A stretch of 64,000 nt of DNA from Bacillota bacterium (lineage in GTDB: Bacteria > Bacillota > Clostridia > Peptostreptococcales > Anaerovoracaceae): positions 31,486 through 95,485 of the forward strand of contig JANYJS010000008.1 of NCBI GenBank assembly GCA_025361765.1, in the 5' to 3' direction. Below, in pieces: positions 1 through 7,653 of this stretch (the first letter of the stretch is position 1; every line of letters starts with the position of its first letter). Below the pieces are notes generated by a model that searched no databases, had not been told where the DNA came from, and saw only the letters and a list, made by a program, of their open reading frames with translations. Position numbers and translations under genes: made by a program.

Positions 1-1040
1 CCCTTGAGTTCCGAAAGCCAGGCTTCCAGAAGCGCTTTATCCGAAATATCTTCAGCCACAAGAATTTCCCTGGGTACAAAATTCATATCAGAATAGTATT
101 GCTCAATAAAAGCAGTCAGTATTTTTTCAGGCGCTTCATCAAGAATGCTTTGCAGCTGATAATTTTCTCTGCCGCTGAGCTTGCCCTGCCTGACAAAGAA
201 AATAACGCCGTGGGCCATTACGCTGAGCTCCTCCTGGTTGTCTTTGGGAAGCGGCATGATCTCTCTTCGGGTGGTCAGAATGACGTCGATATCAAGTTCG
301 GTGCTCAGAACCACTTTTTGCTTTTCGGAAATAGCATGGACCGCCTGGATATAGTCTCTATATTCTGCCGCCTTCTCGAAATTCATAGCCGCTGCCTCTT
401 CTGCCATATGGGCATTGAGACTTGCCAGAATTTTGCCGTTTCTTCCCTGGAGAAAATCCGTCATTTCTTCGACGATCGCGGAATACGCCTGCTTGTTTAC
501 CTCTCCCGTGCAAATCCCCATACATTGACCGATATGATAATTCAAGCAGGGCTTGAACTCTTTGGGAAACCTGAGGGCTGAACATTTTTTGAGGGGATAG
601 ATGCGGTTTAAAAGGTCGATGATTTGATTCACTGCGCCAACATCGGTATATGGGCCAAAATATCTGCAGCCGTCGTGATAAACTTTTCTGGTTTTAATCA
701 GTCTCGGATAAGCTTCGTTAAGCGTAATTTTGATATAGGGGAAAGTCTTATCATCCCTAAGGAGGACATTAAATCTTGGCATATATTTCTTAATGAGATT
801 GCATTCCAAAATCAAGGCTTCCATCTCAGAATCCGTGATGATGTAATCGAATAAATCAATATGAGACACCAGGGCTCTTACTTTTGGGCCTAAGGATGAA
901 GAAGATTGGAAATACTGACGCACTCTGTTCTTTAAGGATATGGCTTTACCCACATAGATGACTTCGCCAAACTGATCCCTATAAATATAAACTCCGGGCT
1001 TGTCCGGAAGCTTTTTGAGATTTTCTCTGATATCGAACAT
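1..1040 (-). CDS. uvrC: UvrABC excinuclease subunit C, N-terminal part (cut by window edge)
   Basis: UvrC makes the two incisions around a lesion in nucleotide excision repair together with UvrA and UvrB. The reading frame from the ATG at 1038-1040 gives about 346 residues, against about 600 for a full protein; the C-terminal endonuclease and helix-hairpin-helix parts lie outside the window. Visible are the GIY-YIG nuclease domain at about residues 12-90 (motifs PGVYIY and EVIYVGKA), a four-cysteine cluster around residues 150-180 and the UVR/UvrB-binding segment (NFEKAAEYRD) near residue 225. Its ATG shares one base with the hisC stop codon (TAATG), so it is the last visible gene of an ansA-hisC-uvrC transcript and probably translationally coupled. 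Confidence 0.95.
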   Translation of the reverse strand, partial: MFDIRENLKKLPDKPGVYIYRDQFGEVIYVGKAISLKNRVRQYFQSSSSLGPKVRALVSHIDLFDYIITDSEMEALILECNLIKKYMPRFNVLLRDDKTFPYIKITLNEAYPRLIKTRKVYHDGCRYFGPYTDVGAVNQIIDLLNRIYPLKKCSALRFPKEFKPCLNYHIGQCMGICTGEVNKQAYSAIVEEMTDFLQGRNGKILASLNAHMAEEAAAMNFEKAAEYRDYIQAVHAISEKQKVVLSTELDIDVILTTRREIMPLPKDNQEELSVMAHGVIFFVRQGKLSGRENYQLQSILDEAPEKILTAFIEQYYSDMNFVPREILVAEDISDKALLEAWLSELK

Positions 1041-2164
1041 TAGTCCGTCAACTCCCCGTTTATTCTGTCCGGTTGTTCATCGTTTGTAAAGCCAGCAAGC
1101 TCCCCTATAACCCCGATGAAGGTTTCCATCTCCGACTCCGTGCCTATGGTAATTCTTAAAAACTCATCGATGAGCGGTTTATTAAAGTAGCGCACGAGAA
1201 TCCCCCGATCCCTGAGGCCGTTAAACAGGTCCAGCGCCGCTTTTTTATGATGGCTCACGAACAGGAAATTGGCCTTGGAGGGGATGACGTGAAATCCCAT
1301 AGCTTCAAGTTTTGCAGCCACAGTCTCCCGGGTTTTTATAATCTTATGCCTGGTTTCCTGAAAATACGCTTCGTCCTCGATGGCGAAGATGGCGCCTGCC
1401 ATAGCCAGCCTATCAATGGTATAGGAGTTAAAGGAATTTTTTATCCTTGTAAGTCCCTCAATCAAATGTGATTTTCCAAGGGCAAAACCAACCCGAAGGC
1501 CAGCTAATGAACGAGATTTTGACAGAGTCATAACCACCAGCAAGTTATCATAAGTATTTATGAGGCTGGCGGCCGATTCTCCGCCAAAATCCACATAGGC
1601 TTCGTCCACCAAGACTACGGTTTCGGGATTGGCCAAAATGATTTTTTCCAATTCGCCTAGGGACATATATCTGCCTGTCGGCGCATTGGGATTAGCGATC
1701 AGTATGCCGGAAGGATATTTAGTCTCCCCGCTTCTGTTTTCGGGGAAATAATCCGAAGCTTCCAGTACAAAATTTTTTTTTAGGGGCACTTCCTGATAGG
1801 CTGTCGCGAACAATCCTGCGAAAACCGGGTAGAAACTATAGGTAATATCCGGAAACAAAACTGTCCCTCCAGAAAAAAAGGCCGGGAAGGCAAAAGCAAG
1901 CACTTCGTCTGAGCCATTGCCAATAAAAACTTGATCGGCCTTTAACCCATAATACTTGGCCAAGGATTCTCTGAGGGCTGTGGCTTCAGGATCCGGATAT
2001 AGTCTCAAATCCTCTGTCTCAAATTCAATAGCCTTACCCACTAATTTTGATGGCGGATAGGGGTTTTCGTTGGTATTCAATTTGATATATTTTTTATCCT
2101 TTGGCTGCTCGCCAGGGGTATAGGGTTCAAGTCCCAGGGCCAGTTCTGAAAGATAATTCCTCAT
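1040..2164 (-). CDS. hisC: Histidinol-phosphate aminotransferase
   Basis: Fold-type I PLP aminotransferase that converts imidazole acetol phosphate and glutamate to histidinol phosphate in histidine synthesis; HisC-family members often also accept aromatic amino acids. The 374-residue length fits the family. Visible signatures are LNTNENPYPPS near residue 30, NPNAPTG at 158-164, the DEAYVDF segment near 187-193 and the PLP lysine in TLSKSRSLAGLR (K216). No other his gene is nearby, so an aromatic or broad substrate range cannot be excluded. The start codon overlaps the asparaginase stop as ATGA, and a GAGGTG ribosome site lies inside the end of that gene. Confidence 0.92.
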   Translation of the reverse strand: MRNYLSELALGLEPYTPGEQPKDKKYIKLNTNENPYPPSKLVGKAIEFETEDLRLYPDPEATALRESLAKYYGLKADQVFIGNGSDEVLAFAFPAFFSGGTVLFPDITYSFYPVFAGLFATAYQEVPLKKNFVLEASDYFPENRSGETKYPSGILIANPNAPTGRYMSLGELEKIILANPETVVLVDEAYVDFGGESAASLINTYDNLLVVMTLSKSRSLAGLRVGFALGKSHLIEGLTRIKNSFNSYTIDRLAMAGAIFAIEDEAYFQETRHKIIKTRETVAAKLEAMGFHVIPSKANFLFVSHHKKAALDLFNGLRDRGILVRYFNKPLIDEFLRITIGTESEMETFIGVIGELAGFTNDEQPDRINGELTD

Positions 2165-3252
2165 ATGTTCACCTCTGCACTTTTGATTTCTTCAAGAAGG
2201 TCCGTCTTTCTTCTCCTTATTTCTCCTACAGAATCCGACTTCCCTCTGGTTATTTCTCCGCGCAAATCTGTCTGCATCAGTTCTCTGATTTGACTGCTGT
2301 CATAACCCTTGCTGAGTAAATAATAGAGTTTTGCCACTGCTGCCTCAACAGTCATGTCGTAGCCGCTGATGGCACCTGCATCGGCAAGGCCTTTGCTGGC
2401 TTCGTATTCTCCTATCACCGCTCCGCCTCTTAAACATTGAGTACAGACGACGATGACTGTGCCATTGTCTGCCGCTCTTTTAAAAATTTCCTGAAGTCTG
2501 CCATCAGTACTGGGAATATTCCCCGATCCAAAGGCCTCAATCACAAGACCTTTAAGCTTTGTCGTGATGATGTTGTCAAAGATCTCCGGTTGAATCCCGG
2601 GGAAAATTTTAAGAACTGCAATCTGCTGCTCTGTGAATTCAAAAAGCTTGAGGGTAGATTCTTCGCATGCAAAAGCCCTAGCTTTGTCTACTATAATATC
2701 AACACCGGCTGTCCCCAGGGGCTGATCATTAGGAGATTCAAAGGCCGAAAGCCCGCTGGCGCTGACTTTGGTGCTGCGGTTTCCCCGTAGCAGCGTCGTC
2801 CCGAAAAAAAGGCAGACCTCTTTAATGTCATAATTGCCGGCCAGAAGAAGGGCCGTGATCAGATTATCTCTGGCATCATTTCGAATTTCACATAGCGGGA
2901 TCTGAGACCCTGTAAGGATCACCGGCTTTGCCAATCCCTCAAGCATGAAGGAGAGCGCCGAAGCTGTATAGGCCATGGTATCTGTGCCATGCAGGATAAC
3001 AAATCCATCATAATCCTCATAATGATCTCTGATATCTCTGGCAATCTTGATCCATTCTCTCACTGAGATGTTTGACGAATCCAGCAGAGGTTCATATTCA
3101 TTCAAAGTATAGTGAGGCATTTCACTGGATGACAGGGCTTTGATATCCGCCATCTCCTGCTGAAGGAAGCCTTTTTTTGGCGCATAGCCATTCACTGTAT
3201 TAGTCATGCCAATAGTTCCGCCTGTATAAATCAGATAAACCTTCTTTTTCAT
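2161..3252 (-). CDS. ansA: Type I L-asparaginase
   Basis: Hydrolyses L-asparagine to aspartate and ammonia in the cytoplasm (no signal peptide). The start at 3250-3252 is chosen because GAGG lies five bases upstream and the product then begins with the family motif KKVYLIYTGGTIGM; a longer in-frame start at 3312 has no such site. Catalytic threonines are in YTGGTIGM (N-terminal) and HGTDTMAYTASAL. The product is about 363 residues. The last about 33 residues do not look like the conserved family end: they are three imperfect copies of an 11-residue, 33-bp unit (pattern D-x-x-G/E-E-I-x-R/K-x-K-S/T) at 2170-2268. First gene of the ansA-hisC-uvrC chain. Confidence 0.93.
   Translation of the reverse strand: MKKKVYLIYTGGTIGMTNTVNGYAPKKGFLQQEMADIKALSSSEMPHYTLNEYEPLLDSSNISVREWIKIARDIRDHYEDYDGFVILHGTDTMAYTASALSFMLEGLAKPVILTGSQIPLCEIRNDARDNLITALLLAGNYDIKEVCLFFGTTLLRGNRSTKVSASGLSAFESPNDQPLGTAGVDIIVDKARAFACEESTLKLFEFTEQQIAVLKIFPGIQPEIFDNIITTKLKGLVIEAFGSGNIPSTDGRLQEIFKRAADNGTVIVVCTQCLRGGAVIGEYEASKGLADAGAISGYDMTVEAAVAKLYYLLSKGYDSSQIRELMQTDLRGEITRGKSDSVGEIRRRKTDLLEEIKSAEVNI
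2170..2268 (-). repeat. 33-bp tandem repeat forming the C-terminal tail of the asparaginase
   Basis: Three adjacent imperfect 33-bp units (2236-2268, 2203-2235, 2170-2202 in coding order) each carry a GGAGAAAT/GAAGAAAT core and encode DLRGEITRGKS, DSVGEIRRRKT and DLLEEIKSAEV. The last unit also contains the GAGGTG used as ribosome site for hisC. The similarity of the units is direct; that the tail grew by duplication is inferred. Confidence 0.7.
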
Positions 3253-3419
3253 TTTAACCTCATTTGGCCGCATTAGACCTAAACAGCGTTCCCCAGCCAT
3301 AACAGAACACATTAGGACTTAGCCGCGCTTTATCAAATTTCAATTGGGATGAGTTTTATCGGACTAATTATACTATCAATGACAAAATCAGACAAGTGGG
3401 GATGCCATTCTTGTCTACA

Positions 3420-3459
3420 CTGTTTGCATTCCACTGTTTGCATTCCACTGTTTGCATTC
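3420..3459 (+). repeat. 14-bp tandem repeat, nearly three copies
   Basis: The unit CTGTTTGCATTCCA occurs at 3420-3433 and 3434-3447 and as a 12-base partial at 3448-3459. No function is evident. Confidence 0.85.
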
Positions 3460-3637
3460 TTGTCTGCACAGCCTGGCATTTTTGCCTTCTCAGTTTTATA
3501 TTCTTGCATTTTCTGAATATTGGCGCTTTTTACTCAATTTCGTTATAATATTAACGTTATATTATTGCCAATATACGCCCCAACGAAACCCTGCCTCCCC
3601 CTTGATTTTCCAATGAAATCCAACTTTTTCTTCTTTT

Positions 3638-3653
3638 AATGCATACAATATAC
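3638..3653 (+). promoter_or_regulatory. 16-mer shared with the pycA upstream region
   Basis: AATGCATACAATATAC here is identical to the reverse complement of 42560-42575, which lies about 40 bases upstream of pycA. This copy is about 50 bases upstream of the hydCBA promoter. A shared regulator site is an inference; a chance match in AT-rich DNA is possible. Confidence 0.35.
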
Positions 3654-3702
3654 GATTTGGTAAACGTTTTCATAAATCCCCTCATTACTTGTATTTTAAG
3701 TA

Positions 3703-3730
3703 TTGACATTATTCAGTGATTTTATATATT
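3703..3730 (+). promoter_or_regulatory. Predicted sigma-A promoter of hydCBA
   Basis: TTGACA at 3703-3708 and TATATT at 3725-3730 are separated by 16 bases. A second -10-like TATAAT at 3732-3737 is too far from this -35. The hydC start codon is about 70 bases downstream. Confidence 0.55.
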
Positions 3731-3801
3731 ATATAATCTAGTACGATATCCTTGTTTTTAAGTAGAACTACAAGGAAAATTTTTCGGAAGGAGCTATGTT
3801 A

Positions 3802-4305
3802 ATGAGCAGTGTAAATGCGACAACATTTGAAGTCCTAAACAAAGAATTAGCAGCTAAGATTGACACAATTATCACAAACAACGCCAACAATTCAACTAAG
3901 CTCGTGGGTATCCTTTTGGAGGTTCAGGCTATTGTCCCTAAACAGTATCTTCCATTAGAGATTGCTGCATATATCAGCCAAAAAATGAACATCCCACTGA
4001 GCAGAATTTATGATGTTATTTCCTTTTACGCAGCCCTTTCCGATGTACCAAGAGCTGATTGCGTGATCCAGCTCTGCGACAGCGTTGTCTGCAAGGTCAC
4101 GGGAAACACGGTTCTAAAAGAATCCTTACAAGAACTGCTTGGCATCAAAGTCAATGAGATTACCGCTGATGGCAAATATGCTCTAGAGCCTACTGCCTGT
4201 TTTGGCGCCTGCGACATCGCCCCAGCTATTCGCGTCAACGGAAGAGTCTTCGGGCATCTCACATCTAAAGAAAAAGTCAAGAAGGTTCTTGATAATTATA
4301 AATAA
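3802..4305 (+). CDS. hydC: [FeFe]-hydrogenase subunit HydC (NuoE-like, thioredoxin-fold [2Fe-2S])
   Basis: Small electron-transfer subunit of the soluble NAD(P)-linked hydrogenase. The thioredoxin-like ferredoxin domain carries the four cysteines expected for one [2Fe-2S] cluster, in LCDSVVC and TACFGAC. It resembles NuoE/24-kDa subunits of complex I. The start at 3802 is preferred over the ATG at 3796, because GGAAGGAG (3786-3793) is eight bases from 3802 but only two from 3796. The product is about 167 residues. It is followed after 15 bases by hydB and then hydA, an order standard for the electron-bifurcating or NADH-linked trimeric enzyme. Confidence 0.92.
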   Translation: MSSVNATTFEVLNKELAAKIDTIITNNANNSTKLVGILLEVQAIVPKQYLPLEIAAYISQKMNIPLSRIYDVISFYAALSDVPRADCVIQLCDSVVCKVTGNTVLKESLQELLGIKVNEITADGKYALEPTACFGACDIAPAIRVNGRVFGHLTSKEKVKKVLDNYK

Positions 4306-4320
4306 AGGAGGATGGTCAAT

Positions 4321-5577
4321 ATGTTAAAAACAGTGAGTTTTATCACAGAGAATTTCGGAAAATATGATCCAAAATCAATCGACTCCTATTTGTCAATTGG
4401 CGGATTCACAGCCGTTAAAAGAGCCTTGACCATGTCTTCTAATGAAATTATAGATATGGCTAAAGCCGCTTCCATAAAAGGTCGAGGCGGTGCTGCTTAT
4501 GATACTGGAAGAAAATGGAGCCAGGCGGCTTCTGTCCCTGGTCTGAATAAAGTCGTCATCTGCAATGCAGACGAAGGCGAGCCTTGTACGTTTAAAGACC
4601 GTGCCATCATTGAGAACGACCCTTTCAGACTGCTTGAGGGCATGATTATTGCCGGTTATACCGTTGGCGCACAGAATGGTTACATTTACTTGAGAGAAGA
4701 ATACAGCCACCTAAGGCCCCTTCTCATAAACGCAATTGCTGAGTCCAAAGCTAAGGGTTTTCTGGGTCAGAATATTTTAGGTTCAGGCTTCAGTTTTGAA
4801 ATCCATCTTTATTCCGGCGCAGGCGCCTATGTCTGCGGCGAAGGATCAACCTTGATCGAGTCCATCGAAGGCAAGAGTGGCCGTCCAAGGATCAAGCCCC
4901 CATTCATCAAGGAATGTGGTCTGTTCCAGCTTCCCACTCTGGTCAACAATGTTGAAACCCTAGCCATTGCTGCCGCTGCTCTAACCCATGGCATCGATGA
5001 TTATATCGCTTTTGGTACTGAAAAATCCCCAGGTTCTAAAATCATCAGCCTTGCCGGCAATGTTAAAAAACCCGGCACATATGAAATTCCTTTTGGTTTA
5101 ACTATTAGAGAAATTATTTATGACATCGGCGGTGGGATCACAGACGACAATGAACTTAAGTTCTTTCAGCTTGGCGGCGCTTCAGGCAGCATAGGTCCTG
5201 CATCAATTGTTGACACACCTTACACTTATGAAGATTTGGGTAAAGTAGGTCTGACTGTGGGCTCCGGCGGCGTTCTCGTTGTTGATGATCGCACAAGAGT
5301 TATCGATTTTGTCAAATCAATTCAGGACTTTTTTATTCACGAAAGCTGCGGCAAATGTACACCATGCCGTGAAGGAAACCGTCAAATTCTTAGAATAGTA
5401 GACAGATTTGTAGACGGTGCCCAGAATCCTCGTGACCTCGAAACAGCAGAACGTTTTGCCCATATCATGAGCAACTGCGCTTTCTGTGGTCTTGGAGAGA
5501 CTGCCCAAAGCACTTTACTTTCTGCTATCAAATACTTCCCAGAAGAATTTGAAGTCAAAGGAGGAAAATTAGAATGA
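4321..5577 (+). CDS. hydB: [FeFe]-hydrogenase subunit HydB (NuoF-like NADH/FMN subunit)
   Basis: NuoF-type subunit that binds NAD(H), FMN and a [4Fe-4S] cluster; in HydABC enzymes it is where bifurcation is thought to happen. Visible are the GRGGAAYDTGRKW nucleotide-binding segment near residue 50, the NADEGEPCTFKDR segment near residue 80, the GAGAYVCGEGSTLIES loop and the cluster motif ESCGKCTPCREG near residue 342, with a further CAFCGLG. The start at 4321 is used: AAAGGAGG (4304-4311) is nine bases upstream, whereas an in-frame ATG at 4312 touches it. At about 418 residues it lacks both the N-terminal thioredoxin-like and the C-terminal two-[4Fe-4S] ferredoxin extensions found in longer HydB proteins, which bears on whether this trimer bifurcates. 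Stop overlaps hydA as ATGA. Confidence 0.92.
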   Translation: MLKTVSFITENFGKYDPKSIDSYLSIGGFTAVKRALTMSSNEIIDMAKAASIKGRGGAAYDTGRKWSQAASVPGLNKVVICNADEGEPCTFKDRAIIENDPFRLLEGMIIAGYTVGAQNGYIYLREEYSHLRPLLINAIAESKAKGFLGQNILGSGFSFEIHLYSGAGAYVCGEGSTLIESIEGKSGRPRIKPPFIKECGLFQLPTLVNNVETLAIAAAALTHGIDDYIAFGTEKSPGSKIISLAGNVKKPGTYEIPFGLTIREIIYDIGGGITDDNELKFFQLGGASGSIGPASIVDTPYTYEDLGKVGLTVGSGGVLVVDDRTRVIDFVKSIQDFFIHESCGKCTPCREGNRQILRIVDRFVDGAQNPRDLETAERFAHIMSNCAFCGLGETAQSTLLSAIKYFPEEFEVKGGKLE

Positions 5578-7322
5578 AGAATGTTAAAATTATTATAGAT
5601 AACAAGGATTTGGTCGTTCCAGAAGGCACAACCATTCTTGAAGCAGCAAAAAAAGTGAATATCAATATTCCCCATCTTTGCTACCATCCTGATCAGGCTA
5701 TTAAAGCAAACTGCAGACTTTGCGTCGTAGAAGTAGCGGGAAGCAAAAAGCTGACTCCTGCATGCTCATCTTTCGTCTTCGAAGGAATGGAAATCAGAAC
5801 CAACACCAAGAAAGTCAGAGACATGCAGACCGGCGTTCTTGAACTCATATTAGCAAACCATGATCAGAACTGTCTTCAGTGTCTAAGAAACGGAACCTGT
5901 GAACTTCAGGATCTTTGCAGAAGATTCAATATTTCAAAAACAAATCTGGAAGACACCGTTGAGGCGCTTCCTCTTGATGATACCAATCCGTCTCTCGTCA
6001 GAGATTCGTCAAAATGCGTCAAGTGCAACCGCTGCGTTGAAGCATGCCAAAAGACTCAGGAAGTCCATGTACTGACACATTCCCACAGATCCGTCCACTA
6101 TAATATCACACCGGCCTATGAAATGCCTCTTGAAGACACGCTTTGCGTATTCTGCGGCCAGTGCGCAGCAGTATGCCCAACGGGAGCCATCGTTGAGAAG
6201 GACGAAACTCAAAAAGTATGGGATGCCATTTATGATCCCCGCAAGCATGTTATTGTTCAAGTTGCGCCTGCCGTCCGTGTTGCCCTTGGTGATTCCTTTA
6301 ATCTGCCAAAAGGTGATATTGTTACAGGCAAAATGGTTGCAGCTCTTAGAAGGCTTGGTATCGAACAGGTCTTCGACACCAACTTCACCGCAGATTTAAC
6401 CATACTGGAAGAAGCCAACGAGCTGATCAAAAGAATCACCGAAGGCGGAACCCTTCCTCTAATCACTTCCTGTTCCCCAGGATGGGTTAATTTCATCGAA
6501 GGCAGATATGATCATCTTCTTGATCATCTGTCCACTTGTAAATCTCCTCAGCAAATGTTTGGCTCCTTATCCAAAACTTATTATGCAGACCTCATCGGTC
6601 TTGATCCAAAAGATATATTCACCGTTTCGATCATGCCTTGTACAGCTAAAAAATACGAAGCGCAAAGGCCTGAGTTTGAAAAGGACGGTGTTAGAGATGT
6701 GGATGTAGCCTTGACGACAAGAGAACTGGCCAGGATGATTCAGGCCTCAGGTATTGAGTTTACAGATCTTGAAGAAGACCAGTTTGACAATCCTTTCGGC
6801 ATCGGCACAGGCGCAGGCGCAATATTTGGAGCCTCCGGCGGAGTAACGGAAGCCGCTCTCAGAACGGCTTATGAAGTCATCACCGGCAAGGGTCTTCCAA
6901 ACCTGAATTTCCTTCAGGTGCGTGGACTCGAAGGTATTAAGGAAGCCACTATTGACCTTGATGGCCTTGAACTTAAAGTGGCTGTGGCACAGGGCCTTTC
7001 CAATGCTAAAGTCCTGCTGAAGCAAATTCAAAACGGAACCTCCCCTTATGCCTTCATCGAAATCATGGGTTGCCCAGGCGGCTGCATCGGCGGCGGCGGT
7101 CAGCCAATAAAATCCACCCTCGAAGTCAAAGCCAAGAGAATGAAAGCGCTTTATAAAATTGACGCGGATCTGCCTCTGCGCAAATCCCACAAAAATCCTG
7201 ATATCATCAAGCTTTATGATGAGTATCTGGGGGCACCGCTTGGCGAGAAATCCCACGAGTTGCTGCATACGCATTATCATTCCAGAAACAAGAAATACGA
7301 TTTCAGCAGCCTCAAAAAATAA
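5574..7322 (+). CDS. hydA: [FeFe]-hydrogenase catalytic subunit HydA
   Basis: Catalyses reversible proton reduction at an H-cluster. The 582 residues carry, in order, an N-terminal [2Fe-2S] domain (HLCYHPDQAIKANCRLC), a His/Cys cluster region (HDQNCLQCLRNGTCELQ), two [4Fe-4S] motifs (CVKCNRCVEAC; CVFCGQCAAVCP) and the three H-cluster signatures TSCSPGW, MPCTAKKYEAQRPE and MGCPGGCIGGGGQP, followed by the short C-terminal small-subunit-like region. This is the domain set of M3-type HydA from HydABC complexes. The ATG overlaps the hydB stop. HydE, HydF and HydG, needed for H-cluster assembly, are not in this window, so they must be elsewhere. Confidence 0.95.
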   Translation: MKNVKIIIDNKDLVVPEGTTILEAAKKVNINIPHLCYHPDQAIKANCRLCVVEVAGSKKLTPACSSFVFEGMEIRTNTKKVRDMQTGVLELILANHDQNCLQCLRNGTCELQDLCRRFNISKTNLEDTVEALPLDDTNPSLVRDSSKCVKCNRCVEACQKTQEVHVLTHSHRSVHYNITPAYEMPLEDTLCVFCGQCAAVCPTGAIVEKDETQKVWDAIYDPRKHVIVQVAPAVRVALGDSFNLPKGDIVTGKMVAALRRLGIEQVFDTNFTADLTILEEANELIKRITEGGTLPLITSCSPGWVNFIEGRYDHLLDHLSTCKSPQQMFGSLSKTYYADLIGLDPKDIFTVSIMPCTAKKYEAQRPEFEKDGVRDVDVALTTRELARMIQASGIEFTDLEEDQFDNPFGIGTGAGAIFGASGGVTEAALRTAYEVITGKGLPNLNFLQVRGLEGIKEATIDLDGLELKVAVAQGLSNAKVLLKQIQNGTSPYAFIEIMGCPGGCIGGGGQPIKSTLEVKAKRMKALYKIDADLPLRKSHKNPDIIKLYDEYLGAPLGEKSHELLHTHYHSRNKKYDFSSLKK

Positions 7323-7653
7323 ACCACTAGTGCAAAACTCTCTGAATTTCTCTTTGAAAACCCAACGTGACGCGGCATTCGCCGCAATTCGCAGTCGCGA
7401 TGGTTTCCTCAAAGAAATTCAGAGAGTTTTTTTGTTTTTGGTTTAATGCTCTTTCCTCCGCTGAAGTTGTCTTTTCGGAGGGAAAATCGCGTGGCGTTGG
7501 GTTTTTGAACAAATGAAACGAGTCTCCTCCGCGTCGCACTAGCTTTTTGAGGGAATATTCGTATGCCTCTGCACATATTCTTTTCATTCTACCGTTTTTC
7601 TTTTATTTTAAGCGGCAAATCATGCCCATTCTCCATCATATCAAGAGGCTCCG
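7323..7653. other. Convergent intergenic region with interleaved inverted repeats
   Basis: About 330 bases between the convergent hydA and dacF ends, without a credible gene. Three inverted repeats are visible: A 7334-7356 with A' 7407-7430 (about 22 bp, imperfect), B about 7355-7374 with B' about 7487-7506 (AAAACCCAACG...ACGCG pairing), and C TTTCCTCCG at 7452-7460 with C' CGGAGGGAAA at 7475-7484. A and B are interleaved, so not all can form together. A small hairpin GCGGC-ATTC-GCCGC (7372-7385) sits between A and A'. An 86-codon minus-strand frame crosses the block but has no ribosome site. Confidence 0.6.
7334..7437 (+). terminator. Probable intrinsic terminator of hydCBA
   Basis: AAAACTCTCTGAATTTC near 7334 pairs with GAAATTCAGAGAGTTTT ending about 7430, directly followed by a run of seven T. 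The loop is unusually long (about 50 bases) and structured. Confidence 0.55.

Larger units (their letters stand above)
3253..3801. other. Divergent intergenic region ansA / hydC
   Basis: No credible gene is seen in these roughly 550 bases. They hold a 14-bp tandem repeat (3420-3459), a 16-mer shared with the pycA upstream region (3638-3653), a sigma-A type promoter (3703-3730) and a weak hairpin in the presumed 5-prime leader (CCTTGT at 3750-3755 against ACAAGG at 3770-3775). Confidence 0.6.

Noticed and set aside
99..854. Plus-strand frames opposite uvrC
   Set aside because: They lie wholly against a clear UvrC coding frame and show no protein motifs.
3750..3775. CCTTGT/ACAAGG in the hydCBA leader as a Rex operator
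   Set aside because: The arm spacing is too large for the TTGTTAAN4TTAACAA-type Rex site and the inner bases do not match.
7327..7587. An 86-codon minus-strand frame across the inverted repeats
   Set aside because: No ribosome site, crosses the hairpins and does not resemble a known protein to me; treated as a by-product of the repeats, though a repeat-family peptide cannot be fully excluded.
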